64,000 nt of DNA from Stromatinia cepivora (GCA_014898415.1 RCTD01000028.1:372001-436000), one strand, 5' to 3'. Shown: positions 23,061 to 37,131, counted from the first letter of the stretch. The notes: generated from the sequence alone by a model not told the origin. Numbers and translations: made by a program.

Positions 23061-24783
23061 ATGGCTATACCTGTGGAAGATGGCAGTTTACTGCATGGCC
23101 CCACGTAAGTGATTTTCCTATTTAAACAGCAATTTTATCTTTCAGACTAATTTGTGTGTCCAATGCAGCATCTCTCACTCCTCACCACCGACTCGAGTCC
23201 CCTCATCATACAAACCTCTACCTACATTTGCACTCCCCAAAGCAAAACATTATCAGCAGCAATATGGTGATATGTACTTTTTACGATTAACTACTTTAAA
23301 GAAACCAGTTGAAGAAATTGCTAGTGCTGCTTGGGATGGATTCCAGATTTCTGGGGAGGAAGTCCGGAAAGTAGAGAGAGTGTTGGATGTTAGACAGGGA
23401 CAGTTATGCTGGGTGGCTGGTACAATTTATATGAATATGCCATTGAAGCCGAATATTTTGGAAGATATAAGTAAAGATGTACGGAATCTCTCTCTTATTT
23501 TGGACAGTTTAGAGGGGGCATAAGAGGGCGAAGTGATGATTCGTGGTACTAATTAATCTCCGGGAATAGCATTGGATATCGGCACCACCACCTCGAAGGA
23601 AATATCTTTCCGGTGATGGCGACGACGAAATAATGCTCGAGGATGAATCCGGACGATTACGATTGATTGGAGGACAATTAAACACAGAGTTACTTGTCAC
23701 AGGTTGTATAGTAGCAGTCATGGGTACAGAAAACGCAAATGGAGATTTCGAAGTACTGGATATCAAAGTTCCGAACTTACCACCGCAGGAACCAAGGTGG
23801 GAAATATCAGGCGTGAAAGAAGAAGAGGATATAGATATGGATACCGATAAAGCAGGACGCAAAAAAATCGCTCTCATATCCGGACTCTCTTTCTCCGGAA
23901 CCAGCGCCGAAAATTCTCTCGAAAAGTCCCTCTTGACCGAATACCTCCTAGGCGAAAGTCTAGATCCCTCCTCCCAATCCAACGTCTCAAAAATAAGTCG
24001 TCTAATAATAGCTGGTAACAGTATTGCTTCGGATCTCGATAGCATAGCTCATGATACCGTTGGCAATACACGTAAAGCACAAAAGAAATACGGCTACGAT
24101 GCCAGCGCTTATAATTCCGCTCCTACAGCCCATTTGGATAATTTTCTCGCCGAGCTATTACCAAGTTTACCAATTACATTATTACCTGGAGCTAGCGATC
24201 CGGCAAATGCAAGTCTACCACAACAACCTATTCATCCGGCTATGTTTCCTCAAGCGAGAACGTATTGCGGGAGTGCGCCGAGTGTTATTGGTGAGGAGAG
24301 GGAGGCGGGATGGTTTGATACGGTAACAAATCCATGGGAAGGTGAAATTGAGGGATGGAGAGTCTTAGGGACGGGTGGACAAAATGTGGATGATGTTTTT
24401 AAATATGTAGAGGGTGAAGATCGGTTAAGTATGATGGAGGCAATGTGTAGATGGAGATGTTGTGCTCCTACTGCACCGGATACTCTTTGTAAGTTCTACC
24501 CGTATCCCCTTTCTTTTCCCAACAAATATCCGCTTTCTAGGAGAAAGACTAACATAATCAAGGGTCCTATCCATTTCAAGACGACGACCCTTTCATAATC
24601 CGCACCTGTCCTCACATATTTTTCGCCGGCAATCAACCCTCTTTCGACACAGCAAGTATCGAGGGACCAGACGGTCAAACCGTGAGATTAATATCAATAC
24701 CGAGTTTCGAAGAGACGGGGGAAATTGTGTTATTAGATACCGAGACGTTAGAAGCGGAGATGGTGAAGATTACTATCGAGTGA
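23061..24783 (+). CDS. pol31: DNA polymerase delta small (B) subunit, Pol31/POLD2
   Basis: Four exons (23061-23104, 23169-23478, 23570-24488, 24563-24783) join to 497 residues, close to the 470-490 of the family. It is the essential scaffold subunit of the replicative polymerase delta, linking the catalytic subunit to Pol32 in the nucleus. Visible landmarks: the N-terminal QQYGDMYFLRLTTLK, then HWISAPPPRRKYLSGDGDD at the third exon start, the OB-fold part (LEDESGRLRLIGGQL and LVTGCIVAVMG), and the inactive phosphodiesterase-like domain (KKIALISGLSFSG, ISRLIIAGNSI, ITLLPGASDPANASLPQQP, HPAMFPQA). The last exon gives WSYPFQDDDPFIIRTCPHIF and FFAGNQPSFDTA, as expected. The short first exon (15 codons) is fixed by the frame and by the ATG after GACAACAAGAG. 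Confidence 0.95.
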
Positions 24784-25646
24784 GTGATCGAGTGAGTGAG
24801 TATCTACATGAAATATGTAAGAGAATGGAGATGGCAGAGTTACAAGTCATAAATGAATACTTAATTACCTACCTACCTACCTACCTGTGAGATTATTAGC
24901 CAGATGTAATAATATACCGGTAGCTAGTTCTACACACTTTTAAAATGTAAAGTCCAAATTAACATTAACATAGCAAGGTAATTCCATTACTACGAACACA
25001 AGCCAGATAGCTCTTTCCTGTTTTTCATATCCATCATATCCACTGATCTATCTGCACCATTTAAATCCATCCTGTAAGATTGATTATAAAAGGGGGTTAG
25101 TTCCTCGCTTCTTTCTCTATTCCCTCCCCATTTGAATCCGAAGTATTCAATATGAAAGATATCAAGATATTAAGATATCAAAGATCGATAGATAAGTAAA
25201 AATAATATCCTCCCATTTCATAAAATAAATTTTCATCCGCTATCAATCAAAATCAAAATCAAAATCCCAATTTATAACTTGAATGACGGGAGTAAAAAGC
25301 CATTCAAATCGGATCCTAATGAAATATGAATTGTCCTCTCACTACTCTCTCTCTCTCACACACAATTCAAAGATCAAAAGTTCAAAAATCAAAAGAGTCA
25401 AAGATCAAAAAATCAAGAAAATCCATATACCTAAACCACCCCTTCACACCCCTCTACACTCTGAGTACTAACTCTAACTCTAATTCTACTTCCAACCACC
25501 TCTTTCATTTCGCCCTCCACCCTCCAATCCATTTAACAACCCCCAAAAAAGATAATTACCAGGTAATCTTCAAGAACTTCTACTCTATTCTGATTTCCTA
25601 TCCATCCGATCCCAATCCCAAGATGTCATGATAATCAAGAAACGCT
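24784..25646. other. Convergent 3' spacer
   Basis: About 860 bp between the stops of two convergent genes. It holds a TACC microsatellite at 24866-24886, an AT-rich middle and a CT/CA-rich tract around 25330-25370. No gene seen. Confidence 0.6.
24866..24886. repeat. TACC microsatellite
   Basis: Five tandem TACC units, 83 bp after the pol31 stop, probably within the 3' untranslated region or just after it. Confidence 0.9.
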
Positions 25647-28600
25647 CTAGGTCAAACCCAATCTACCTGGACCCTGCGCCTTTTTCAATGCCCTCAATTC
25701 CTCTTCTGTTCTTTTCCTTTCGGCTTGTTCGGCCTATTGAAATTCATCATTAGCATCAACTTCCCAAATGGGATTCAAAAATCCCGAAAAAGAAAAAAGA
25801 AAAACTCACCCTCAAAGCTCTCAAACCCTCCGCCCTCGAATCCCTCATCATCTTCTTAAACTCATTCTTTAGGACCGTCGTACTTGTATTCATCATTCCA
25901 GGCGTCACACTTCCATCCCCAGGACTCTTCATGCCTAACCACTTAACCTTCTCATCACTCAACTGACTCTCTAGATTCTCCCTCTCATTCCTCAATTTAT
26001 CAATGTCCCCCTCCAACTTCTCTCTCTCCTTTTCCCATTCAATCGATGCTTTAGTCATAGCTTCATACTCCACTATCGTCTCCTCGAGTTCCTTTTTGAG
26101 CTCTTTAACCTTCGCTTCCGCTTCGGCACTAATCGCTGGACTTGGGGACCTCGCCGCTTGGAGTTCTGCAATTTCGCCTTGCAGCATGAAGTTTTTGTTA
26201 TGGAGGGCATCCATTTGTTCTTGCAACGCCTTGTTCCTGTTGGTCATGGCATCAATTTCCCTTTGAATAGCAGGATTAGAGGCAACTTCAGCAGCACGTT
26301 GAGCTCGTGAACCATATGCACCATCAAGTTCTGCTCTCGCAATAACAACTTCCGTTTGTAATTCTGCAACCTTCATACTGATATCTTCCACCTCTTTCTC
26401 TTTCTCCGCCAGTAATCTATCCTTCTCCCTAAGGGATTTCTCATGAGCAACTCTAGTCGTAGCCGCGGCAGCTACAGCAGTTGACAACTCTGCGATCCTA
26501 GCTTCATGTCCACTCAACTTGCTTGTGACATCGGCACTATTAATACCATTATCGTCTTTGATCCCCTGAAGTTCTAGTTCCAATTCATCAATCTTTTTAT
26601 TGGCAGAAGCGAGCTGATCCTCAAGATTCCGATTAGTTGTTGCTAAACCAGCAATCCGCTCTTGGGATTCACGAGTCGCGATTGTAAGTTGTTCTTGTGA
26701 ATGACTATGCGCGTCAGTAAGACTAGCAATTCGTTCCGAAGCTTCACGATGAGAATTGATAAGCTCCTCCTCATGTAGGCGACGGGCCTTAGCAAGCTGT
26801 TCCTGTGTTTCTCGAAGAGTAACAGAATCCTTAGCCTGGGCCTCGGCGTCCATCTTGTCTGCTTGCCTCGCCTTCATTAATTCAGCCATAACGTTGCTGA
26901 GTTGTTCCTGAAGGTCAGCAGCATTGCGTTCTGTCCTTCCGAGAACGTCTGTGGTCTTGTCAAGCTCTTCTTGCTTACTCACCAACTCGGCATCCTTTTG
27001 GGCATCTGACTTATTATTCAGTTCTCGCTGTTGTTTGATTTGTCGTTGTAGAACCTTCTTATGCTCCTTCAATTTGGTAGCCGAAGAATACAGCCACTGC
27101 ACTTTGGCGGAAAATGATTGAAGCGTGTATGGCTCATTTGGATCACCCATCTCAGAACCAGTATCTGATTCATCCTGAGGAGCGCGACCATTCGCTGCCC
27201 GATTTAGTCTCCGCTCTTGCTTCTGTTTTCGAATTTCTTCCTCCCCAGATTGTATAATATCCCACAGACCCATAAGCACAGCCTCCATTTGATCACTATC
27301 TGAAGATTTACTCTTATTGACAGGAGGATTCGCAACTATTTCCGCAGCCTTTGTAAGTTCCTCTTCAACCGAAGCAATAATATCCTGGAAATAATACAAT
27401 TGCTCCCTCAAGCCAGTTTGTTGTCCGGTGATACCTGGTGGCTCTTTCAACTCTGGATGTGTAGGAGAAAGAAGACCCCTAACCTGACGATTCAACTCTT
27501 CCAAAGTATCTTCCATAGAAGCATTAAGCTCATCTGCTTGTCGTTTGGAAGCACTATGCTCGAGATCAAGAGCAGCAATACCTTGCTCCAAATAATCAAG
27601 ATGATTTTGTAAAGTTTCTCCAGGCTGGGTCGGTTTTCCTTCAGCATTTGTTCTTGCAAGTGGTACTGGGTTGTGACTCGCATTCCGGTCTGGATTAGTC
27701 TTCACAAGGAGTTCTCTCAAAGCAGAATTTAGATCTTCCAATTTCTGTTCAGTAGTCGAGATGAGTTGCATATGCTCTTTTGACCTTTCTGTAGATGGAG
27801 TTTCCAATGCCTGATTCATGCCAAAAGCAAAAGATATATCCAAAGGATCTAATTGTCGGTAAAAGCTCCTTTCATCAAACTCATCCTCAATCACCTCAAG
27901 ACTGTTCCTAGCATTATGATACGTGTACATACTTTCCGGACTTCCAGGTATACCAGCTTGACGGGCATCTTCTTCCCCGGGATCTCTTTTGGGGCCTTTA
28001 TGCGTCATCTGAAGGATCCCAGCTGTATGCTTCAATAATCGATGCTCCGGTTCAATCAATCTCTTCTCCAAAGACCACAACTCAGCTGCCAATTCTTCAC
28101 ATTTTTTTTCACTAGCCGCACGCTCCAAATCGGCTTCTCGGACCTGATCACTATTACTTCTATCCCTATTTCCAAATATACCGCGCTTTTGTTTATTGGG
28201 ATCATTCAAATCCACACTCTTCTTCTTATCCGGATATAATTTTGACATGGAACGGGTCGCATCGCGATATTTCGAATGAACCACCAAATTCTGTCGCGCG
28301 GTTTGAATTCGTTGGTTTAGGGACTGGCATTGTTTCTTCAGGTCATCGACTTCTTCCGGTGATAGAATTTCGTACTCCTTTGCATCCCATAACGCTGTCT
28401 CTACTAATAAATGTACTTGTATAGGATCGTTAATATTGAGTAATACAGAACTTTGTGGATGCGCCGTATTTCCCTATGTCATGACAAACATTAGCCTTTA
28501 ATTTCCTCTTGAAAGCCCTTCGCACGCACAGCTTATATGCACTCACCGGATTATAACGCGCTTGTGGCTCCTCAAATACATTCAAGATATCCGCTCTATA

Positions 28601-28867
28601 ACCTTCCAAAACAATCGAAGTATCAGGAGCCTGAACATCATATCTTCTGCCAGCAGCAGCATTCTTCTCCTTCATCGACCCATAACCATAATCCCTTGAC
28701 CCTCTATTTTCCTTCCTACCCTTATCACCCCTCGTCTTCTGTCCATAATCATTCCCATATCCATCCTGAGAATCACCACCCTGCTGCCCATTATACCCTC
28801 CATAACCCAAATCCTGACTCGTCCTACTCCTATGCTTCCGAGGTTCTCTCTCTCCTCTACTAGGCAT
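25647..28867 (-). CDS. Long coiled-coil protein with Uds1 (up-regulated during septation) domain
   Basis: Three exons (28867-28547, 28473-25810, 25733-25647) give 1023 residues. The first 70 are Gly/Tyr/Arg-rich and disordered (YGYGS, GYGGYNGQQGG). The Uds1-type domain follows at about residues 95-240, including LVETALWDAKEYEIL, LVVHSKYRDATRSMSKLY and a KCEELAAELWSLEKRL helix. From about residue 280 to the end the protein is nearly continuous heptad-type coiled coil (many Glu, Lys, Gln and Leu; examples IDELELELQGIKDD and VEDISMKVAELQTEV). The family name comes from a fission yeast gene induced at septation; a role in cytokinesis or polarity here is an inference. The exon 1/2 join gives NPGNTAHPQSSVLLNINDP, and the last exon adds AEQAERKRTEEELRALKKA, continuing the coil. 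Confidence 0.88.
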
Positions 28868-30454
28868 CCTCGCCTCTTTTATCGTATCACAGCCTAAAGA
28901 TCAAATCTCCCTTCCCCAAACCTCCAAACTCTTTATTGTCGCGAAACACGTCTGCGAAATCCTCTAAGAAGGTAAACAAAATATTCCGTCCGTCTTCGTT
29001 ATCGCATTATCACCCCAACTTCCAAACCGACCTCACTTCATTCGTTGCAGCACCGAGAAATCCCAATCACCAAAAGCCTTCTCGTCCAAAAGCAAATCAA
29101 AATCCAATCAATCCAAAGCTTTCAAAAAAAAAATCAAAAACTAATCGTGTCCCCTTCAAAAAATCGCAGCTCGTGGTAACCTTATACTTCAAAAAAAAGA
29201 AGAGTAGAGGAATGTACCAAATTAAGATAAGCAAGAACAAATAAATCCAACATCCCCTTTTCGGTTCCTGACTAAACTCAAAATGTCCTAAATAACATAA
29301 TTACACCCTGTCACTGCTAATAAATGCGATCATTGATCAACCAGCGAAACGGGTACTATCTATCGTGAAGTTTAATGTTATTAAATATTTTTTCCTTATA
29401 AAAACGATCCTCGTCCCCTCCCCAACCGAAGAAGATCTTCATTTGAAGGAATTGATAGCTCTATGATCACTAACAATTCGAAAGACTCGACAAGTAGAAA
29501 ATACTGTTGGTAATTCCATTACACAGTCCATGAATCAGCACTTCATCCCTCCCATCTACAATACTTCCATACGGTCAGATCAGGCCATGTAGAACTCAAT
29601 GACCAGACCTTATAATAACATATAGATTAGTACGTATATATCGTACAAAAATAGGTCCCGGTATCTTCAAGTCGTGGCTAAGCGGGTTCTGCGTGGCTTA
29701 CGGGTCTGATAGTGAGATGCGGATTGTCTGAACTAAATATGAATCAATCCATCCATGACTTAAACTTCATACATTCATACCTCTAAACATTCTATATACC
29801 AATATATACAGAATACAGATTTAAATCCGAAGATTCCAATACCATTCTCACAATTCAAACAAATGAATATCTAATATTATCAATGTATCAACAACTACTA
29901 CTCTAATCCCAACTCCCATCCAGAAAAAGGCAAAAAAAGAAATAGCAAAGGATCTAGCAATTATAACCTCAATATACCATTCATCCATCCATCCAGCTAG
30001 ACGGCTTACTTCCTTCCTAAGTCCCATATAAAATAGCCAATAGACACAATGTATCAACTTCCATTTCCTCATTTCCTCATACAACAACATAATTACAATT
30101 GGTATTTAAAAAAAAATATTTAAAAAAAATTCACTACTAAAGAAGATGCTATACTATGCTACTTTTTAATCCTTTTTCCCTAACATACACAATAGGTATA
30201 TCGAATCGATGCTGCAATACTCCTCATACGCACGTCAAGTATCCCAAACCCCAAACTCCAAACAGGGAGGGAAAGGAAGAGTAGAGTAGAATTAAACCCA
30301 TGATCCATCCATCACCCATACAAACTCCCATAAACAAATCAAATCACTCCAAAACAATGCATGGTATGCTGAACCGCCTGAAAAATCGCATGAATCCTGA
30401 ATACATGAGGCCAATAAGATAAGATCCAAAAGAAAACCATTCTTCTTCGCAGTT
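28868..30454. other. Intergenic spacer, no gene seen
   Basis: About 1.6 kb: upstream region of the Uds1 gene on its left side and 3' flank of the F-box/LRR gene on its right. Open stretches (28936-29244, 29848-30090) are low-complexity (Lys/Ser/Pro) or featureless. A-rich runs occur at about 29125-29200 and 30105-30135. Confidence 0.55.
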
Positions 30455-32670
30455 TCATCGCTTGAACATATAATGTCCATACATGCCTCCCACCTCCGCT
30501 CTAGCCACTGGTACTTTCCTCATACCCCAGTAGTTAGCTCCCCATTTCCATTCTCTTCCTCCAGAGTCCATTTGGCTTTCTTCAGCCTTTTCTTCGCGAA
30601 CCAACCAGTATCTTCGACCAGCCTCTTTCAAGCACCAACCTGCGCGTTTCACTAGGGAACTAGTATTCATGATTTTGAAACACTCTGAACTCATCTCGAT
30701 GACTTCAAATGGTAGGGTATCGTTTCTAAGTATCGGACAGCTTGAACCGAACAAAGTGCCAAGATCGAGTTGAGCCTTTGAAAGATCTGAAACATCAATA
30801 TAATGTAAAGTATGCGGAACCCAAGCAATTTGTTCTTCAATACTAGCATCTTGATCTGGTACGAAAAGTTGACGAACATCGGATAACAGTAAACCATGGC
30901 CCAAACCAAGCTCCTCAAGATGTTTTGTAAGTGGCAGGAAGAGTGGAATGTGCGATTCATGCATTTCGCTTCCTTTGAGGCTTAATGATCGAAGAGTATC
31001 AGGGAGGATTGGAAGTAGAGATGTAACCTCGCAACGATTGAGCATTTCGTGAGATTTGATATCGGAACCGAGGTTGAGGTAGGCTAGTGATTTGACCGCA
31101 GGGTGTGTGCTAAGGAATTCGACTACTCGCTCTCCTGAGAGGTAAGAACACTTGCTGATATTCAAATGTGTAAGCCTCGCCGCCTGGGGAATAGAGAAAA
31201 GAATGTCGTCCGTAATGCGAGTGTGCGCAACATCAAGATGGGTCAGATGCGGAAGTCGTGGAATGAGGGTCTCGAAGACTGAGGATGGCAAATTTGTACA
31301 TTCGTGGAAACTCAATCTAGTAACAGGAAGAACTTCAGGAAGTGGGCAGGTATTCACAACCGTAGTGAAGGAGTCGCGGAAAGAAGCTGATGAACAGGCG
31401 CAAAAGTCCAGTGCTTGCAAATTTGGTAATTCGCAGAGGAGTTTTTGGATAACCTTTGCATCCATATCATCATCAATATGCTCCTGGCTCAAGAATTCTC
31501 GTAGGTTTGGAGTCAAAGATAGGCATTCGAGAAGAGTTGCTGGAATCAAGTTCAATGTTTCAGCACGCTGTCTAGCCGTGAGACCGATACCAGTTGGGTT
31601 GAAGTGGGAAAAGTCCAATCGACGGACAATGGTGCCTAAAGCTGGATAATCCCTAATGTGAGCCAGAAATTTGCGGAAGACTCGGGAGTGCGGAATAGTG
31701 ATCTTCGTATAAAGAGAAGCTAAAGTTGCCGAATGCATCGCGTGCGATGTAAGGAGGAGAGACATCAAGTCAACATTGCGTGGTGTGATTCCGCCTGGGG
31801 GAATATCCGTAACAAGCTGATCAATAATAGCGCCTGTTGATGTTAGCACTATACCAAAAGTCATCATAGGCATACGTTGAACCTCAAGCTCCTGGTAATC
31901 CACAGGATTATTGTAGAGTTGTAGATAAAGCTGTTCCCAGATGTCCCAGAGGAACTAGAGTCATGTGACTACATCATCACCCGTATCCTAAGGGTCGATT
32001 CCTTGGAGTCGATTTGGGCGAGGAGACGAGTTCGTATTGTAAATAGATGTCCAGTAATCCAGTTGCTGGGACTTATCAAAAAGGGAAATAGCTTACCAAG
32101 TAGTTCCGCAGGTAGCATCTCTATTGGAGACTTTCCAGAATTACTGACTTCGACTTCTGTCATAACCGGCTCTGCCTCTGGCTTCAATTTCGGCTCGGGA
32201 TTAACCTTTGACTCATAATCACTTTCCCATCCCCAGCCCATTTTCATGTTCCTTAAATCACTGTAGCTTTTACTTGCCACCTTACCACGTACTGCAATTT
32301 GCTTCCAACCTCGGAAGCCATTGCAAGGACAAACGAATCCATGGAGAGTGCTATGAGGGTTTGTAGACCACAACGTTTGCATATCGGTCTCGGCGTTTTC
32401 TGGTGGAGTTCTAGAACCCCCACTGCTCGTATCGTCAATGGCGATTTCGTTCTCGTTGCTATCGACTTCGTATTTCAGATAAGAGCTGACCTTGGAATCC
32501 GTGAATGATTGAGGAACTCCAGAAGTATTTTCTTTTACACTTGAAAAGCTGGTCCTATCTCCACGATCAGACATTGGTGGTGTGATTGAATGTTTGCGGG
32601 ATATCAAGTTTGGTGCTGATTTCATCAATGGCCTTGTTGGCAGTGGTACATTTGAGTTTGCCACAGCCAT
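30455..32670 (-). CDS. F-box protein with leucine-rich repeats
   Basis: Two exons, 32670-32097 and 31833-30455, give 650 residues. The first 180 are mainly disordered but hold a Cys/Trp patch, FVCPCNGFRGWKQIAVRGK, followed by SYSDLRNM. An F-box spans the splice join: IEMLPAELLG then AIIDQLVTDIPPGG, with LMSLLLTSHAMHSATLASLYTKI. The rest is a leucine-rich repeat array with regular strands such as LPHLTHLDVAHTRITDD and AARLTHLNISKCSYLSGE, and a C-terminal part rich in Trp and Gly. Such proteins usually recruit substrates to SCF (Skp1-cullin-F-box) ubiquitin ligases; the substrate is not evident. The intron is 263 bp. A second, overlapping open stretch just after the exon 1 donor is not needed, because direct joining gives an uninterrupted F-box. 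Confidence 0.85.
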
Positions 32671-34898
32671 ATCGGATATTTATGCTGCACGAGACCTTGG
32701 AGGTGAGGAAAATCTTTGCAGGAAATAAAGTAAATATGAATCCAGGTGGTTGGGATTAAGCCAACGAGAGACGAATGGACAGTGAATAAGAGACAGGCCC
32801 AGCAAGCCGTATGATATTTGTGATAATTGAAAAATATGTGGTTGCACTGGCACTTTACAGAGGTTGATCAAAGGGAAAAAAAACTGAGATGAAGAAAATC
32901 TCTTAGTCACCGAATTCTCGATTTCGTAAGAGAAAATGCCAAACCACAACTTTAATATGCGGGGAAAGGGAGGGGTCCTTTATGACACACGTGGAATAGT
33001 TAGAATAATTAGATGAAAGGGATTGTTCAATGATAATAGAAATTTATAGAAAATGTTGCCTTGACCTTTTTTGAGTGTGTTTTGTATCGTTGTGTTGTAT
33101 TGTGTTGTTGCATATGTGCGTTAAAGGTTTATTAGAGTCTCATGTTGTTTGTGGGCAAAGGTGGAGGGATGATCCGTACGGTAGCTAGGTACTGGGTAGC
33201 TATTGAGAAGCATAGAAGAGTGGAAGGAGTTTGCATATGGTGAATATGGTGAATATCTAATGAATATCGAATCAAATAGTTGCCATTGGTGTTAGACGCA
33301 TAAACAAATGAATTGTTCCCACCCAAATAGTGTAGTGTAGTTTCGTAGTTTGAACTGAACCCCCTATAATAACTGAAATAATTAGGTAAGTGCCCATCTA
33401 TTACCTCAGGTGATTCAAAAACCCATGAATCGCTTGAGTAATGCAAACAAAAGAAGCAAAAGAGGCTGATATTCGTCACCAGTTTAGATTATAAGGGTCT
33501 CTTTTGGAGGAGAGTGAGAGAAAGGATTCTGAACTAGTCCTAGTATCTGATAATCCTTGCTTGATATTCATTGTTCGCAAGTCGCAAGGTTTCCAATACA
33601 AGACGCTAAGAATGATATTTCTTTGTCAAAGAATAATGTATATGCAACTGCTGGTTTGTTGCGAGTGAAAAGTAATAGGACGCGTGATGTACTATTATCC
33701 CCATAATCTGGTAGATCAAGCAGAAGACATCAAATGAATTTGGCAGCGGAGAAGCAGAAATCGTGAGGCTTGGCAAGGATGCAGCTATTACGTCTTCAGA
33801 ATCGGTTTTCTTCTATCTTCATATATGGTGAAAGCCCAAAAAGGATTCCTATGAAGTAATAGAATGATGGGTATTTGATGAGAGTACACGAGATGTATGT
33901 GAACGGTGACTTTCGATGAGATTGAGCGTGAGAAGTGCATTAAATGTTCGAATTGCCATATTGTTACCCATTCTTTGGATCGCTTAAAAACGCCCAGACT
34001 CGGTTACATGAGGATAATTCCAATAATCAACTCCATACTCCATCCATACCTCGGATCCAGAATCCATCATGACTTCACTGGATACCATTGATTAGCCACA
34101 GCCATAGCTATAGCTACAGCTACAGCTACAACTACCTAGTATGTACATGGGGAAAGTTACCCCAGCTTTTCGACCACGTTACTCATACCACACCAAGTCA
34201 CACCACACAATATCTAAAGAATGGGTCCAAACTTAAGGTTTTACACCTCAAACACTACGGAATATACGGAGTAAAAAGACATCGGTGAAGATCCCATTGG
34301 CGCACATCAAGCAAAGTCAAAACTTACTTTATCGTCGGGTGGTACAAGCACAGGGGGAAAAGTACGGGGTAAATCACTTGCCATGTACAAATAATCCTTA
34401 CTAATTTACCCCCTAATGCACTCCACATTAACCCCAAAGTCGACTGTACGCATTGGCTCATTCGCGCACTCTCACCGATGAGAATGCCGCGAGCCTTGCT
34501 CTGGGAAGGACTGACGAGAAAAGCATCTTTGGTCCGAACTTTCCATGTTTCAATATATATTTGTCCATCACGTGGACCAATCAATATTCTTTTCGCTAAA
34601 CTACCTAGTACAGTAATGAAATACAGTCGCTGTCAGGTCGCATCCATCCCGAAGACCCGACATTCGGAGCCTCACAAATTGGTACAATCATCACATTTCG
34701 ATTTGAAAGAGAATCCACCATCATATACATTATAAACAAACGCCGTTTCTATGTGGCAGCCCCCCAAAAGGATCAATGCCCAAATATCCATACTCCAATG
34801 GGCCTGTATGCACCATAAAGCTACAAGGATGATCCACCTAGGTATCAAAATCGTACCAAAAAAACTCCATTGTCCTGCTGTAGTCTCGCCGGCTATCC
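32671..34898. other. Intergenic spacer of 2.2 kb
   Basis: Upstream region of the F-box/LRR gene on the left and 3' flank of the ING gene on the right. Short tandem motifs: TGTGTTGTATTGTGTTG near 33095, GGTGAATAT near 33240, and an AGCTAC/AGCTAT array at 34096-34133. Open stretches at 33132-33479 and 34324-34735 have no features that support a gene. Confidence 0.5.
34096..34133. repeat. Degenerate AGCTAC hexamer repeat
   Basis: About six units alternating AGCCAT, AGCTAT and AGCTAC in an intergenic spacer. No protein-coding reading is supported. Confidence 0.7.
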
Positions 34899-37131
34899 TT
34901 ATCGTCCGTTATTGAATCGCTTGTTCTTCATTTTCTCTTTACAATCATCACAGTACCATTTTGCTATACCGTGTTAGTTATTTGTTCCTATGGGGTACGA
35001 GATGGGGGTGAACGTACCATTACCCTTGGGCGCGATTCTTAAGCCCACGCATTCGAGATGGAACCACTCCTTCTCACAAGTGCCATTATCGCAGGCTACC
35101 ATCTCACCGTAACTGACCCCATTGCAGTAACAATAGGTAGGCTCATCTGCATCTATTTCAACATCGTCATCATCGCCTTGCGCACTACTTGTCGTATCAT
35201 CGAGTTCCAAGTTTTGCTGGGCGATGAGTTGGGCGGCTGCACCTGCACCTTTCTTGTGGCTCCTTTTGGCTGTAGACGCGGGGTCTGGAATGCTGCGCGA
35301 TGACCTTGAGCGAACTGGCTCAACGAAAGAAGGCATTGCTGGCGTGGATGGTTTGCTTGCTCTGCCACTCTTTGTAGTCGTTATCGTCGTTGATTGAATG
35401 CCTTGCATGGCATCTCCGTTTGATTCCACAGTCTCTTCTCGCTTCATACTCTCTCTGCTGTTCCCAACAATTATGCCGCCTAGCACTTCAGGGTTTTGTG
35501 GTTGAGCATCCTCAAGGAGATGTTCTCCCTTGCCATTTGTGCCAGCCTCCTTCATTGTTGCCTTGACCTCTGGAACGGTTTTCCCTGTCACACTCGCAAC
35601 AGCTGCCAAATCAGGTGTGCCAGGTGTATTTCCGTTTGGCTTATTCGAAGCTGAAGATGGAGGTCGCCGTGCTGTATCCGCAATTGATTGTACTGAATTC
35701 TGTCTAGCCCTTGCTGAAGCCGGCCTTCCGCCATTTACAGGAGCCGGGGATGCCCGCACAGGCGGTTTTATATCGGGAAATGTACTTCGAACGGGAGATG
35801 ATGCTAATGATGGCGACATTACAGAGTTTACGGTGTTATTTCTAATTGATCGTAAATTAGCGAAAATAATTGCTGCCTAGATCAGGGGGAGCCACATACC
35901 TTTTTCTTGCTTGTCCATTAGGAGCAGCTCTAGCTCTTGCGGGTTTCTTGGTTCCATCCGGTGCTGGGGTTGACCTAGGACTCCCTGCCTTGCCCTTCGA
36001 CGCAGTTCCATTAGTACCAAAAACTCCATTCAGAACACGCTCTGTTGATGGGCCAGCAGTTGTCGTTTTCTCGACCTTTCGCCTTTTCGGGGGATTTCCA
36101 TTTGTACCATTTCCATTGATTATTCCAAGTCCAACGCCCGTTGGGGTCTCGGTAGTAGCAGCTTTTCGAGCTTTGCTATTTCCATGAGGTCTTTTATTTG
36201 AATCTGCCTTTCTCCCTTCTTGACTATCATCGAAATCTGAGTCTGCATGTTGATTCTTGGCTCCTTTCCTTGCAAGCAATGCTTGCTTCCTCGCATCACT
36301 CCTCGCAGCGTGTTCGTCTGCTACTTGTTGTGCCGCTGCACTAGGATTATTTGCGGGAGGGGCGTCCCTTCTGGAGTTACCACCAGAATTTGCTTTAGAT
36401 GTTCGATTCTCAGGATATGCCCAATGTGTAGTACTACCGTATCGTGCCTCTTCGCTCACTTCGTTTTCAATGTGCGGGAAACATTGATCGAGACGTGCGA
36501 GTTGTTTATTTAATGCTTCGCCAGCGGTCGAGATAACATGGTTTTTCTCATCGAGAGATACCAGCATATTTTGCATATAACTAGCACATGCTTGGAATTG
36601 TCGTCTTCTGGGCATGTTAGGAGTATGATAAATAGCATACGCTGGATTGACGGGAACGAACGATTCCCCTTGCATCTCCATCAACACGCCCGCAGGCCCA
36701 CCATTGCCATTTGCTAACGAGCCGTTTGTGCCGGACAAATTATGATGCCCATTCGTAGATGCAGATCTTGAATTGGAAGAATAATTGAGTGTTGTCGGTG
36801 GTGGGGTGTTGAGCGCAATGTCGACGAGTCTTGCGAGCTCCTCTTCTGGCCCGAAGACTTTCGCATCGACTTCCTTGAGTAATGTAAAGTGTCGCACGAG
36901 TTCTTTTGGCAACGCGGATATAGCATCTGCGAACTGGGTTATCGCAGGGAATATTTCTACGGTCTGATCCGCATTCGGTACTCCATCACCGCCGCCAATC
37001 GAACCTCTTGGTCCAAAAGGTCGGGAGCCAGAGATTGAGGATCTAGGTGGATTATTTCGTGTCTGTCGTAAAGGCTGAGCTCTGCGGCTCGAAGAGGGGT
37101 CCGTAGGAGGTGCTTTTGTAGTTTTCATCAT
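34899..37131 (-). CDS. ING-family PHD-finger protein (Pho23-like)
   Basis: Three exons (37131-35900, 35841-35018, 34963-34899) give 706 residues. An N-terminal ING domain lies at about residues 55-230 in two parts: [18 protein letters not shown] with [19 protein letters not shown], and [19 protein letters not shown] with [16 protein letters not shown] long disordered basic and Pro/Ala-rich linker follows. The C-terminal PHD finger reads [30 protein letters not shown], then across the last splice [14 protein letters not shown]; its eight zinc ligands are all present, and the YGEMVACDN region is the H3K4me3-reading surface of ING PHDs. In yeast, Pho23 sits in the Rpd3L histone deacetylase and Yng1/Yng2 in acetyltransferases; the ING helix here looks most like Pho23, but this is not certain. 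A histone-modification complex in the nucleus is the likely site. Confidence 0.9.
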